From: an uncultured Prolixibacteraceae bacterium
GTDB lineage: Bacteria > Bacteroidota > Bacteroidia > Bacteroidales > Prolixibacteraceae
Assembly: GCA_913063265.1 (NCBI GenBank)
Contig: CAJXZG010000011.1
Span: 24,015-88,014, forward strand
Length of the DNA stretch: 64,000 nt
Direction of reading: 5' to 3'
Of this stretch, positions 1-9,506 are shown piece by piece (position 1 is the first letter of the stretch; each line of letters opens with the position of its first letter). The notes beneath the pieces were generated by a model, which had not been told where the DNA came from, searched no databases, and saw nothing but the letters and a program-made list of their open reading frames with translations. A program made the translations under genes and the position numbers.

Positions 1-1
1 T

Positions 2-697
2 TCAGATATAAAATATATTGCCCAAAATTATTTCGACCATCCAAATTATTATACCATTGATGGACGACCTGTACTTTTTGTTTATTTAACCCGTGTATTG
101 GCCAGAAACGGAAATCTTGCATCAACAATGGATTTAATGAGAGATGCGGCTGCTGAGGAAGGTTATGAAATTTATATCATTGGTGATCAGGTATTTGGTA
201 ATCCACCTGCAACTACAAATGATATTGCTCTTTTGGATGGAATAACCAACTACGATGTTTATGGCAGTTCGAATAGCAAAATGTTTGCTACACAAAAGAA
301 GGTTGAAAATTATTATAATGACCAGGCAGAATGGAAAGCAATGGCTGAGAAAGTAAGTGCAGGATTTATTCCAGCAGCTTCTCCCGGATATAATGACAGG
401 GGTGTTAGGGAAGGTCATGAACCTCTTTCCAGGAAACTTACCAAAGACGATGAATTTGGTTCACTTTTTAAAGCAATGTTGACCAATGCGGTAAAACTTA
501 CTGATGAAAGAACAGGAAATCTGTTGATGATAAATTCATGGAATGAATGGCATGAAGACACTCAAATAGAACCGGTTAAAATTGCACCTCCGACTAATAA
601 AGATAACAGCGATTCAGGTATCGAATATACTATGGGTGTAGCGCACGAAGGATATGGAATTCGTTATTTGGATATTTTAAAAGAGCTAACAAAATAA
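2..697 (+). CDS. GH99/WbsX-like glycan-active protein, 5' truncated by window edge
   Basis: The reading frame is open from the first bases of the window, so only the C-terminal 231 residues or so are visible and the true start lies outside. The visible part carries a DGRPVLFVY strand near its beginning and the motif NSWNEWHEDTQIEP near its end. That motif is typical of the GH99-like/WbsX group, where an Asn-Trp-Asn-Glu-Trp segment lies in a TIM-barrel active site. GH99 enzymes are endo-acting mannosidases; the relatives in Bacteroidota include polysaccharide-degrading and uncharacterised proteins. An internal TTG at 98 would not be a sensible start because the homologous sequence continues upstream. 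The substrate cannot be read from this fragment. It converges on the LytTR regulator with a 19-bp gap. Confidence 0.6.
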   Translation, partial: SDIKYIAQNYFDHPNYYTIDGRPVLFVYLTRVLARNGNLASTMDLMRDAAAEEGYEIYIIGDQVFGNPPATTNDIALLDGITNYDVYGSSNSKMFATQKKVENYYNDQAEWKAMAEKVSAGFIPAASPGYNDRGVREGHEPLSRKLTKDDEFGSLFKAMLTNAVKLTDERTGNLLMINSWNEWHEDTQIEPVKIAPPTNKDNSDSGIEYTMGVAHEGYGIRYLDILKELTK

Positions 698-716
698 AAT
701 ATCAGAGAAAAAGAAC

Positions 717-1448
717 CTATCCCATAAAATTTGAATCCAAAAAATTCTGGAATTTTTCTTTGTAGTTATCCGAAACGGGGATTCTTACTTTATCATCAAA
801 AACAATTCGAAAGCGTTCTACCGTGGTAACTTTATCAAGATTAACGATGTATGAACGGTGTACCCGCATAAACTTTTCAGCCGGCAACTTTTCTTCCAAA
901 GATTTTATGCTGAGTAAGGTCATAACAGGTTTTTGCCCAATATGGTGAATACGCACATATTCTTTCATTCCTTCGATATAGAGAATGTCATTTAGGTTGA
1001 TACGAACAATTTTATATTCCGATTTAATAAACAGAAATTCGTCGTTGTTTTCCAGCTTTTCCGGTTTTTGATTTGATTTCTGAATCAACTCAAACTGATT
1101 TCGGGCTTTTGTTGCAGCTACAGAAAATTCTGTAAATGAGAAAGGTTTTAATAAGTAATCCAGAGCATCAACTTTAAATCCTTCCAATGCATATTCATTG
1201 TATGCCGTTGTAAAAATCAGCAAGGGTTTTTGCGCAAGTGATTTTACAAATTCCAAACCATTTAAATCGGGCATATTAATATCTACAAACATTAAATCAA
1301 CCTTTTGTTTTTCTAATATTTCAAAAGCTTCAAATGCACTCGAACATTCACCAACCAACTCCAAAAATGGTAATTTCCGGATGTAAACCGCTATTTGTTG
1401 CAAAGCAAACGGTTCATCGTCGATTGCTATACATTTTAATCTACTCAT
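717..1448 (-). CDS. LytTR-family response regulator
   Basis: This 243-residue protein has an N-terminal receiver domain (about 1-120) with acidic residues D10/D11, probable phospho-acceptor D56 in FVDINMPDLNG, and the conserved Lys in DYLLKPF. The C-terminal half (about 140-240) is a LytTR DNA-binding domain with the hallmark VHRSYIVNLDKV. It is a cytoplasmic transcription regulator. Its start overlaps the end of the upstream sensor kinase by 8 bp, so the two are co-translated and almost certainly a cognate pair. Target genes are unknown. The neighbouring DUF1566/CotH operon is a possibility but nothing in the sequence ties them together. Confidence 0.93.
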   Translation of the reverse strand: MSRLKCIAIDDEPFALQQIAVYIRKLPFLELVGECSSAFEAFEILEKQKVDLMFVDINMPDLNGLEFVKSLAQKPLLIFTTAYNEYALEGFKVDALDYLLKPFSFTEFSVAATKARNQFELIQKSNQKPEKLENNDEFLFIKSEYKIVRINLNDILYIEGMKEYVRIHHIGQKPVMTLLSIKSLEEKLPAEKFMRVHRSYIVNLDKVTTVERFRIVFDDKVRIPVSDNYKEKFQNFLDSNFMG

Positions 1449-2544
1449 ATATTGGCAGTTTAATATTTATATCAAAAGTTTCTTCTGTATCATTTTCTTG
1501 CAGAATGTAATGCCTACCGTACAATAAATCAAGTCTTTTTTTAAGATTTTCCAATCCCAGTCCGCCCGTTTCTATAATTCCGTTATCGTTTGATTGTTTA
1601 CTGTTTTTAATTCTAAACCACAGGTTATTATTTTCAGTTCTTAAAATGATTTCAATAAACGATTTCTTTTGATAACTAACTCCATGTTTAAAGGCATTTT
1701 CCAAAAGCGATGTAAAAAGCATGGGTGGAATTTCAATATTTGGTATTTTTTCAGGGAAGGATAATTTAATTGATACCTTCGACGTAAATCTTAATTTCAT
1801 TAAATCAACATAACTTTTAATGAACTCAATTTCTTTGGAAAGTGTGGTTTTTCCCAATTCAGAATCATACAATAAATAACGCATCAGTTTCGATAATTGA
1901 ATCACGGATTCTTTTGCATCTTCTGAATTTATATCTATAAGCGCATGAATATTATTTAGAGTATTCATAAAAAAGTGAGGGCTTACCTGATTTTTCAGAA
2001 AGGCCAGCTCGCTTTCAAGTTTCTGTTTTTCCAGTTCTTTGTTTTTTTGTTCTTCGTCCTGCCATTTAATGGTAATTTTTATTGCTGCATTAAATCCGAT
2101 TACCAAAACTGAAGTAATAAAATCTTCAAACAACAAAAGCAGCCCGGTCCTTAGTTTCATTGAACCGGGAGGTGGAATATTACCCAAAGGTTTTTGTTGA
2201 GGTGGAGGAAGGTCTTTTATTTCAGGTAAAAAACCTCTCGATGGACCGACTTCTCTTCCAATAAAAATTGTAATAAAACTAATTCCAATAATCAGCAAAA
2301 GTGTCAAACCAAAGTAATAGAGGTATTTTTTTTGAATAAAAAACAGCGGAAAGAGGATATAGTTATGAAACAGGAAAACAAACAGAAAGGGAATTATTTT
2401 TACCCATTCACGGGTAACCCGGTTCCAGTCAACGCCATCAGATCTTTGCGAAAAGAATACAGGCATTAAAAAAATAATCAGCCAAATAACCAGGTAAATT
2501 ATCGACTCACCGCGTTTTATTTTTGCTGAATAACTCATTTTCAT
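1441..2544 (-). CDS. LytS-type sensor histidine kinase
   Basis: The protein has 367 residues. The N-terminal part (about 15-160) holds four predicted membrane helices, with a Pro-rich stretch (PPPQQKPLGNIPPPG) between helices 3 and 4. A coiled-coil linker follows (about 162-185), then the His_kinase domain with H190 in QVSPHFFMNTLNN as the probable phosphorylated residue. The HATPase domain shows an N-box (LLENAFKHG) and a G-box (GGLGLENLKKRL). No extracytoplasmic sensor domain is evident, so the membrane segment probably senses. The ATG lies one base after the original aat stop codon, so aat, kinase and regulator look like one operon. The regulator gene overlaps its 3' end. Confidence 0.92.
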   Translation of the reverse strand: MKMSYSAKIKRGESIIYLVIWLIIFLMPVFFSQRSDGVDWNRVTREWVKIIPFLFVFLFHNYILFPLFFIQKKYLYYFGLTLLLIIGISFITIFIGREVGPSRGFLPEIKDLPPPQQKPLGNIPPPGSMKLRTGLLLLFEDFITSVLVIGFNAAIKITIKWQDEEQKNKELEKQKLESELAFLKNQVSPHFFMNTLNNIHALIDINSEDAKESVIQLSKLMRYLLYDSELGKTTLSKEIEFIKSYVDLMKLRFTSKVSIKLSFPEKIPNIEIPPMLFTSLLENAFKHGVSYQKKSFIEIILRTENNNLWFRIKNSKQSNDNGIIETGGLGLENLKKRLDLLYGRHYILQENDTEETFDINIKLPIYE

Positions 2545-2545
2545 A

Positions 2546-3209
2546 TTAATAGCTATTGGCCCATTTACCTTTAATTGTTTTTTGTTTTAACGATTCTTCC
2601 AAAAGTTCAAGAAAGGCATTACGGGAAATTTCTTCTCCTCCTAAACTTTTTAAATGATTTGTCGATTGCTGGACATCGATAAAAACTAAAGTTGTTTTTT
2701 AATGCAAACTGAACCAAATGATAAAGTGCCACTTTGCTGGCATCGGTTATTTTAAAGAACATAGATTCGCCAAAAAAACAATTACCGACAGAGATACCAT
2801 AAAGTCCGCCTACTAATTCATTTTCAAAATAACTTTCAAAGGAGTGAGCAAATCCAAGTTTGTGTAATTCAACATAGGCTTCTATCATATCGTTTGTAAT
2901 CCATGTTTCATCTTCTTCAGGCCTTTTAATTTTGCTGCAGTTGGTTATTACCTCTCTAAAAGCCGTATCTATTTTAAGCGCAAAAGTATTTCGATTTATC
3001 ACCTGTCTCAAACTTTTACGAAGTTTAAATTTTTCGGGGAATAATATCATTCTGGGGTTTGGAGACCACCACAAAATTGGTTCGTTTTCACAAAACCAGG
3101 GGTAAATTCCCTGAGAGTATGCCGATAGTAAAAAGTCAGGAGTCAGTTCACCACCTTGCGCTATTAAACCTTCATCATTCGCTAAATTCGGATCAGGAAA
3201 TTGTATCAT
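2546..3209 (-). pseudogene. aat: Leucyl/phenylalanyl-tRNA-protein transferase, frameshifted
   Basis: Aat attaches Leu or Phe to N-terminal Arg/Lys of proteins, marking them for ClpS/ClpAP (N-end rule). The protein starts normally (MIQFPDPNLANDEGLIAQGG) and contains the core motif GLYGISVGNCFFGESMFF. In the original frame it ends after 196 residues with an aberrant Arg-rich tail (FRRRRNFP). Reading one base over after the run of five A's at 2681-2685 (+ strand) restores the expected family sequence FIDVQQSTNHLKSLGGEEIS and continues to a stop at 2546-2548, giving about 220 residues, a normal Aat length. So the gene carries a +1 homopolymer indel. Either it is a recent inactivating mutation or a sequencing error. 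The restored stop lies one base before the kinase ATG, which supports the restored frame as ancestral. Confidence 0.88.
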
Positions 3210-3243
3210 ATAATTACAAAAATAATCAGATGGTCGTTATTTG

Positions 3244-4458
3244 CTAATCAATATCCCTTACACAACGCACAAAATTGTACACATACCTGATATCACCTTG
3301 CGGGCCCCGGTATTGCGGATAATCACTTCTGTTTCCGCTTTTTGGATCACTTCTTTGACATCCAGCTCCATGAACGTCCATAATTGTGCCGTTCATTTTT
3401 CCGAGACCTTCACCAAAAGCAATGTAAACTCCATTAGAAAAAGGATTCTTCCCATCGAGATGAGAAGTACCGGACCAGAAAAACGGGAAATGACCAGGAC
3501 TTCCATCCGGATAATTTATTTCTGTGGTTTCAAAGATTGGGTTGATTGCCGGGCTTCCTGTGGTTTGTGGCGACCTTGAATAATCGACAATACTTTGTAG
3601 TTCTTTTGCATTGGGAAGACGCCAATTGGTGTATCCACCAATTTCAGCATTTTCGGCATAATTTAAAGCCTCCTCCCAATCTCGTGCAACACCGTCATCG
3701 GCTTTTTGCCACATTAATCCGGTTGCCAAATCGCTAATCGTTCCATCGTTATTATCTACAAAATTGTTTTTGCCATATGCAATATTTCCGCAGACCATTC
3801 TGAAATACATTTTATTAGCCATCCCTGTTCCGGGATTATATTTTGGATACCCTTTTATTCTGCCATCTATAAAATTTACACCAAAAACGGTTTCGTTACC
3901 GCGCATTGTTTTGCCAGTATATTCGGTCGAAGTCCAGGTCTGGGCATCAATCTCTCGTTCTCCGATGTTAACATTACCCAGTGGCTGATCAAAATATTCG
4001 GTAGCGATAAAAAACTCCACAGCCTCTGCTCCTTTTACCTTTCCCGTAAAAAGAATAAGTGAATACAACTCTTTTATTGTTGGAATCCGCCAATCATTGT
4101 ATCCACCCAAAACAGATTCTTTTGCTTTGAGTATTGCTTCTTCAAAAGTTAGTTTTTCACCCATATCCTTTTCCCACGTTAATCCGGTAACATTGTCGGT
4201 AATGGTGCCATCTTCGTTATTTGTGTACGAAGGCTGGTTCCCCTGATAATGAGAATCCTGTCCATAAAATGCTTCTTCTTCAGACGGTTTAGAAATAATT
4301 TCCGTGTCACTGTAGAATTCTTTTGTCCCGGTATCTACAATTTTATAGTTGAATTCAGGCATATTATCATTTTTATCAATTGAGGAAATTTCATCCTGGC
4401 TGCAAGCGAAAAAAATATGGATTAACAGGGCATTTAATATGACAAGAATTTTCTTCAT
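3244..4458 (-). CDS. DUF1566 repeat lipoprotein
   Basis: The 404-residue protein has a lipoprotein signal (MKKILVILNALLIHIFFAC; lipobox Cys19). It carries two DUF1566 (Lcl C-terminal-like) modules. The first, about residues 85-225, contains TGLTWEKDMG and YNDWRIPTIKELYSL. The second, about 235-400, contains TGLMWQKADDG and YTNWRLPNAKELQSIV. The family is found in secreted proteins of many bacteria and has a lectin-like fold, but its role is poorly known. It follows the CotH gene with a 2-bp gap, so the two are co-transcribed and probably both act at the cell surface. Function cannot be stated beyond surface-exposed lipoprotein. Confidence 0.85.
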   Translation of the reverse strand: MKKILVILNALLIHIFFACSQDEISSIDKNDNMPEFNYKIVDTGTKEFYSDTEIISKPSEEEAFYGQDSHYQGNQPSYTNNEDGTITDNVTGLTWEKDMGEKLTFEEAILKAKESVLGGYNDWRIPTIKELYSLILFTGKVKGAEAVEFFIATEYFDQPLGNVNIGEREIDAQTWTSTEYTGKTMRGNETVFGVNFIDGRIKGYPKYNPGTGMANKMYFRMVCGNIAYGKNNFVDNNDGTISDLATGLMWQKADDGVARDWEEALNYAENAEIGGYTNWRLPNAKELQSIVDYSRSPQTTGSPAINPIFETTEINYPDGSPGHFPFFWSGTSHLDGKNPFSNGVYIAFGEGLGKMNGTIMDVHGAGCQRSDPKSGNRSDYPQYRGPQGDIRYVYNFVRCVRDID

Positions 4459-4460
4459 TT

Positions 4461-5861
4461 CTATTTATTTAAAAAATTGTTTACAACTGAATTTCTCGAT
4501 TGAACATGTGTTTTCAGGATTTCTACCGCCCTGTCAAAATCGCCATCGGTTCGTATAAAAGTATAGCCGGGTTGTTCGGCATAAGCGTATTCTTTCAATA
4601 AATCGTAATACGTTGAATATAGCGAAATCATTTTTGAAGGAATAAATATTTCATCGACAAATTTCTGCAAATACATTTCATAAGTTGCTTTGTATTCTTC
4701 CTGTTGTATAAGGTAGTTGATTATTGGCCAGTTAATACCAACCTCAGTCATAGATAAACTCAGTGCACCTCCCTGTTTTCCATCCTGAAAAGCTTCGTTA
4801 TTATCCCACGGGATCCAGGTTAATAATCCGGTTTCAGGATTGTTGTATAAATAGTAGTTGTGTGTCATACGTCCATAGGTATCCCAATTTTGAATGATAT
4901 TGTTGGCTGCCAGGTATTTTAAAAACATGTTTACATTAAAAACAGCTTCAAGATTTGTAAGCCAGTTCTCTGTATTTGTTGTTCTTTCCTGACTGTTTAT
5001 AATATCGTATAAAGCTTTAACATCTGAATAAGTTGCAGAATCTTCATTGGTTTTTATTTCCATTTCACCGGTATCAAAAGTTCCGCTGGCAAAAGTTGCT
5101 GCTGCGCCATCGGGTTTGTACAAATTCCCCGAATTACTGATAAACTGAGACTTTATAACCGAATCATCAACTTCTTCCACCAAAGTATAAACTCCGTAAT
5201 ATTGTGGTCCGTTTCCAATATCGACATAAACTTCACAAAATGCTGTTTGCGGAGAAGCCAGGCCAAACTGTCGAAATAAATCAGCTCCAACCTTTTCACG
5301 CATTAAAGACATGTCATCAAAGTTGTTCTTCAGGTTGAGTTGTTTAAAACCATAAAACCTCTGGTTTTTTATCTCCGGATAATCATCTTCAAACTGGTCG
5401 AAATCGAGTTTAAATGAAAGTTTATTATTGCCTGATTGAAATGTAGATTTTAAGCTTGAATTTCCTTTGTACCGTATTCCAACATGATACCATTCGGTAT
5501 CGTTAAATCTAAAAGAACAGGGAACCCACATCGGATCCACGGATACATCAGCACCCATACCTCCACCGGGGCCACCCGGCCTTCCTCCACTTGAGCCTAA
5601 AATAGATGACAAATCGCTTTGCATATTTAACCAGTCTTCTGTACTGATTTTAATATCGAAACGCAAAACCTTATTTTGATTGAATACGACAGAATAATTT
5701 AGATCAGCACTTTTGCTGTGTGTTTCATCTGTCCAGTCTGTGTAATTGGTATTGTCAATTTCCTCCTCTTCTTTCTCAGGTTCATTTGTAAAATTATCTT
5801 CATTACAAGCACTTAAATTAAAAATTAGAATGGCGGCAATAATTATCAAATAGTTTCTCAT
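4461..5861 (-). CDS. CotH-family atypical kinase lipoprotein
   Basis: The 466-residue protein begins with a lipoprotein signal (lipobox Cys19 in IFNLSACNEDN). The CotH domain spans about 60-440 and shows the family pattern: RYKGNSSLKST, KLSFKLDFDQF, a basic REKVGADLFRQFGL helix, GVYTLVEEVDD, NLYKPDG and IPWDNNEAF. CotH proteins of Bacillus phosphorylate spore-coat protein CotG and are distant protein kinases; in Bacteroidota they occur in lipoproteins and secreted proteins of unknown substrate. A Gly/Pro-rich loop (SSGGRPGGPGGGMG) lies near residue 92. It is the first gene of a two-gene operon with the DUF1566 lipoprotein; a phospho-substrate could lie there, but this is inference. Confidence 0.85.
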   Translation of the reverse strand: MRNYLIIIAAILIFNLSACNEDNFTNEPEKEEEEIDNTNYTDWTDETHSKSADLNYSVVFNQNKVLRFDIKISTEDWLNMQSDLSSILGSSGGRPGGPGGGMGADVSVDPMWVPCSFRFNDTEWYHVGIRYKGNSSLKSTFQSGNNKLSFKLDFDQFEDDYPEIKNQRFYGFKQLNLKNNFDDMSLMREKVGADLFRQFGLASPQTAFCEVYVDIGNGPQYYGVYTLVEEVDDSVIKSQFISNSGNLYKPDGAAATFASGTFDTGEMEIKTNEDSATYSDVKALYDIINSQERTTNTENWLTNLEAVFNVNMFLKYLAANNIIQNWDTYGRMTHNYYLYNNPETGLLTWIPWDNNEAFQDGKQGGALSLSMTEVGINWPIINYLIQQEEYKATYEMYLQKFVDEIFIPSKMISLYSTYYDLLKEYAYAEQPGYTFIRTDGDFDRAVEILKTHVQSRNSVVNNFLNK

Positions 5862-6200
5862 TAGAATTGTTTTTTAATTGCTGAACATATAGCTAAAAAC
5901 AGAGTATCGAAAAAACAATCAACGAATCGATGAATTTTTACAACTAATCACGGTTTATAATCAAGGAATGTTTTTGTAATTATTGTGATTTTGAAACCTC
6001 AGATCGGAGAAAAACATCTGTTTCAGAGTTGTCTATAAGTTTTAGAATTAAACAAACTCAGGTTGACTAGTCCAATAAGTATTTTACTCAATATGTTAAA
6101 ATTGTTATTTGGTTTGGTTCTATATAATTTTTAACAGAGCCGGGTTTGAATGTAAATTATAATTTTACCTAAGAAATACTGATGGTCGCTTGTTAGCATA
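5862..6200. other. Intergenic region between divergent lipoprotein genes
   Basis: This 339-bp AT-rich gap separates the CotH operon (minus) from the fasciclin gene (plus) and should hold both promoters. A possible plus-strand promoter is the TTTG-rich stretch near 6110 followed by TATAATTTTT near 6121-6131, but the match to the Bacteroidota -33/-7 pattern is loose. No ORF, RNA gene or strong hairpin is visible. Confidence 0.4.
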
Positions 6201-7982
6201 ATGAATAATTTAAGAACACATTTATTTCTTCTGAGTTTTCTGATTTTTCTTTTTACTGGGTGTGAGAATTATAGTAGAAAGGATATTTATGAAAGACCTG
6301 AATGGTTGCCCGGAAAACTTTATACTACAATTTTGGTTAACGAGAATCTTTCTATGTTTGCCGAATGTTTAAGACTTTCCGGTTTGGATACTATTATTGA
6401 TGTTTCCGGGAGTTGGTGTGTTTTTGCACCTTCTGATGATGCCATGAAACAATATCTTGCAGAAAATCATTATTCCGGTATTTCTTCTATTCCGGCAGAT
6501 GAACTTGAAAGAATTGCAAAATTCCATATTATTCAGAATCCGTGGTCGCTTGAACAGTTACAGAGTCTAAGCGCTTTTGGGTGGAGAACGGGCAGCGGCA
6601 CCGATGATTGGTATTCACATGCTTACAAACGCCAGACCATACTCAAAAACTCCAACGAAAAATACTGGATTAAAGGAGTGAATAATAAGGAAAGGATAGT
6701 CACAGATTCTACAATTACAAAAAGCTATAAGAAGGTTTTTGTGCAATCGAGAAAAAATGCACCGGTATTTTATGATGATTATGTGAATATAAATGAAATT
6801 TCTTCCTCTGATTACAGTTTTTATTTCGACAGGAATTATGAGCCGGGGAATGTATATTTTGCCGGTGCCAAAATCATTGAGGCCGATATTTTAGCCGAAA
6901 ATGGTTTTTTACATATTGTCGACAGGGTAGTACAGCCTATGTTAAATGCAAAAGAAATGCTCGAACGCGAAATGCCCAACGAAAGTTATAAGCTCTTTTT
7001 GGAAATGGTGTATTGGTATTACCCCTTTTTTGAGCCAAATATGATTGCCACCAACAACCAGTCCGGAGTCAGATATGGAGAAGTTGTTGATACTTTATGG
7101 GACTTAAATTATCCATACCTTGTTTTTGCTCCGCACGTAGAGCAAATTGGTGTTGAAGGTCCAGCTGTAAACGAAACATTTGCTATCCATAAAGGGTTAT
7201 ATGCACCAACCGATAAGGCTTTTAAGAAATTTATAGATAATATTCTAACCATAAAATCGGGCTATCCGCACTGGAGAGATTATAAATCACTGCCAAGAGA
7301 TATTACTGATATTATCATTGCTTCTCATTTTAAAGACGAACCTGTTTATCCGTCAAAAAGCAGTTATAAAAGAATTTTTAAATGGAATAATGGATATAAA
7401 CAGGATGAAAGTGCCATAATACGTAGCGAATTTGGAAGTAATTGTACATTTATCGGAATTGATTCTTATACTCCAAACCGCGTATTTACAAGTGTAACCG
7501 GTCCGGTTTTTCTACGTCCCAATTTTTCCTTGTTCCGGCAAGCTTTGCTTTATTGCGATATCGAGGATGATATATCTTATAAAAATGAAGACTTGTATTT
7601 TTTCCCAATTTCAGATCAGGCTTTAAAATCAGATTCATCATTGATAATCAACTGGATTGATAAAGAAAAAAACCGGTACAATTTCAGTGAATTTAACCGT
7701 AAGACTGAAAAAATTGAGAGTCTTTCAAAAAATAAACTCAAGAAAAGAATCCTTAACCATGTCGGAACTTTAGTTCCAAATCAAAGTGGCAATACCATTC
7801 AGATAAAAACGCTGGATGGTAAATATATTACCTGGGATCAAACCAATAATACTATTCAAGGGAAATACCCCTGTACCATTGGGTATAACGGAATAACCGT
7901 AACAACATGCACTCCTGTTCAGCTTAGCGAACCTGCCGATAATGGTGAAACCTGGAGTGTGAATCACTGGTTCAATTTTTAA
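6201..7982 (+). CDS. Fasciclin-domain lipoprotein (593 aa)
   Basis: A lipoprotein signal (FLIFLFTGCENYS, lipobox Cys21) is followed by fasciclin (FAS1)-like domains. The first, about 40-245, has the FAS1 signatures CVFAPSDDAMKQYL and GFLHIVDRVVQP; a second divergent one spans about 255-460, with YAPTDKAFKKFI. The C-terminal part (about 460-593) also looks FAS1-derived (KKRILNHVGTLVPN, TLDGKYITWDQTNN). FAS1 domains mediate adhesion, and Bacteroidota often place fasciclin lipoproteins near SusC/D systems. The gene stands alone and converges on a second fasciclin lipoprotein 41 bp away. No enzyme motif is visible. Confidence 0.85.
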   Translation: MNNLRTHLFLLSFLIFLFTGCENYSRKDIYERPEWLPGKLYTTILVNENLSMFAECLRLSGLDTIIDVSGSWCVFAPSDDAMKQYLAENHYSGISSIPADELERIAKFHIIQNPWSLEQLQSLSAFGWRTGSGTDDWYSHAYKRQTILKNSNEKYWIKGVNNKERIVTDSTITKSYKKVFVQSRKNAPVFYDDYVNINEISSSDYSFYFDRNYEPGNVYFAGAKIIEADILAENGFLHIVDRVVQPMLNAKEMLEREMPNESYKLFLEMVYWYYPFFEPNMIATNNQSGVRYGEVVDTLWDLNYPYLVFAPHVEQIGVEGPAVNETFAIHKGLYAPTDKAFKKFIDNILTIKSGYPHWRDYKSLPRDITDIIIASHFKDEPVYPSKSSYKRIFKWNNGYKQDESAIIRSEFGSNCTFIGIDSYTPNRVFTSVTGPVFLRPNFSLFRQALLYCDIEDDISYKNEDLYFFPISDQALKSDSSLIINWIDKEKNRYNFSEFNRKTEKIESLSKNKLKKRILNHVGTLVPNQSGNTIQIKTLDGKYITWDQTNNTIQGKYPCTIGYNGITVTTCTPVQLSEPADNGETWSVNHWFNF

Positions 7983-8023
7983 CAAACGGGCCGGTGAATA
8001 CCAGAAACAAAAAGAATTATTAT

Positions 8024-9145
8024 TTACTCAGGTTTTTGGGGAAATGGTTCGTAATGCAGTAATTCGGTTATCGAATGGACAGGGCCCGTGCTTGTCATTG
8101 TATTACATTCTTTCCAAACCGGACTGATATAATCCACTTTGATAGTATCTCCTGTTCCGGAGACTTCAAATCCAAATGTTTCAATCCCGGGATTAATCTT
8201 AAATTTTGTTCCAACGATTACAGTTAATGGGGTGCTGGCCATTGTTGCATAATCCTTGTCTCCATAATTAAAATCACTTAAATAGTACTCACCTCCAACA
8301 AAATGATATCCGACAAATCTGTAAAAAGAGTTGAACTTGTCGTTAAGTTTTTTCCCGGGAGTTGCAACACGTGCGATTAAATCCTGCACGGTATAAATCC
8401 CCTTCTTATTGTAAATACTATCGTGCTCGGCAAGTATGGAGTATTTTTTCCACCACATCTGCTTTTTAATTCCTGAAATTTCAACAGCTTCCGACAAGAT
8501 TGAATATTCTTCGTTTTGCTGAAGAAAATCAAAACCCGTGAAGTCGGGCTGTTGAAGTACTTCAGAAATAATGTGAATAAATCCGTTTGTAAATTTCAGG
8601 TTAGATTCAACGATGGGAGCTGTATTATTGATATTGATAATTTGATTTTCGCCATCAGTAAAAAAGCCGGTTGCCAACCTGTCGCCGGTAAGTGTGCTGT
8701 CTCTCAAAGCTCCGTCAGGAAATTCATCGGTATGAAGTCTTTTTTTCACAACATGATATCGTGCAAAAGGATATAGAATATTTGTATCAAGAAACATTTC
8801 TTCAAAATTTACCAAATCGGGATTTTGTTGGATAAAATTATCTATGGCTCCGTTTGTGGGTAAAAAAAGCGTATATCCATCTCCATAAGGATTATAGCCA
8901 CACAAAGTATTCAACAACTTGCTTTCCTCTAAAATTCTGTATGATTTTGAATATTCTTGCTGGTTGTTATTAAGGAACTGGCAAATGGTTTGTGTTTCCT
9001 CCGACCAACTTGGTTCATGTGGATCGGATTTACACGATACCAAAATCACGGATATGGTAAATAACATCAGAAAACTGAATATGAACTGAATTTGAATATC
9101 AGTCAATTTTCTACTCCAATATTTAATTATCCTTTTTGCGTCCAT
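8024..9145 (-). CDS. Fasciclin-domain lipoprotein (373 aa)
   Basis: The N-terminus has about 20 charged/amphipathic residues before a hydrophobic stretch and lipobox (ISVILVSCKSD). The annotated start may be slightly upstream of the true one: Met27 inside the hydrophobic stretch is too late, so I keep the ATG at 9145. Two FAS1 domains follow: about 52-200 with TLFLPTNGAIDNFI and GFIHIISEVLQQP, and about 205-365, more divergent. It is predicted to be surface-anchored. It is convergent with the larger fasciclin protein, so the two are not one operon but probably one functional locus. Confidence 0.8.
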   Translation of the reverse strand: MDAKRIIKYWSRKLTDIQIQFIFSFLMLFTISVILVSCKSDPHEPSWSEETQTICQFLNNNQQEYSKSYRILEESKLLNTLCGYNPYGDGYTLFLPTNGAIDNFIQQNPDLVNFEEMFLDTNILYPFARYHVVKKRLHTDEFPDGALRDSTLTGDRLATGFFTDGENQIININNTAPIVESNLKFTNGFIHIISEVLQQPDFTGFDFLQQNEEYSILSEAVEISGIKKQMWWKKYSILAEHDSIYNKKGIYTVQDLIARVATPGKKLNDKFNSFYRFVGYHFVGGEYYLSDFNYGDKDYATMASTPLTVIVGTKFKINPGIETFGFEVSGTGDTIKVDYISPVWKECNTMTSTGPVHSITELLHYEPFPQKPE

Positions 9146-9506
9146 ACTATTTTAAGAAAAACTCAATTCTGCCAAAAATACTAATGTTTGATTGACTTAA
9201 TTGTTACACGAGCCGAATGTAATATTATAAGATTAATATAACAACTTACGAAATGAAAAAAGCCAGTAGAATATCTCATGGCTTGTATTTCGCAGCAGGT
9301 ACTGACAAATACCGAACTTCAATTCATCATCAATACTCCGGAATGCCTGTAATGCTTCAACAGTTTATAAAAACATCAGTAACATAAATTTTTTAAAATG
9401 AAAGGTATCTCTTAAATTTAAAAGCAAAATTGCCCAATTAACTTTGAAGGCAAACAATGTATTACAAAATTAACAGCTATTAACCTGCTTATTAAACCAC
9501 TTCAAA
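9146..9506. other. Intergenic region with decayed tRNA/terminator remnant
   Basis: This 361-bp gap lies between the divergent fasciclin gene and the GH50-like gene. Positions 9255-9285 match the terminator and 3' flank of the tRNA-fMet gene at 14941-14972 in about 26 of 31 positions, on the same strand. Weaker similarity to the tRNA body continues to about 9315. A 43-codon ORF (9253-9384) runs through this remnant and is probably spurious. The rest is AT-rich with no clear motif. Confidence 0.5.

Noticed and set aside
9253..9384. 43-codon ORF upstream of the GH50-like gene
   Set aside because: It runs through the decayed tRNA/terminator remnant and shows no recognisable protein features.
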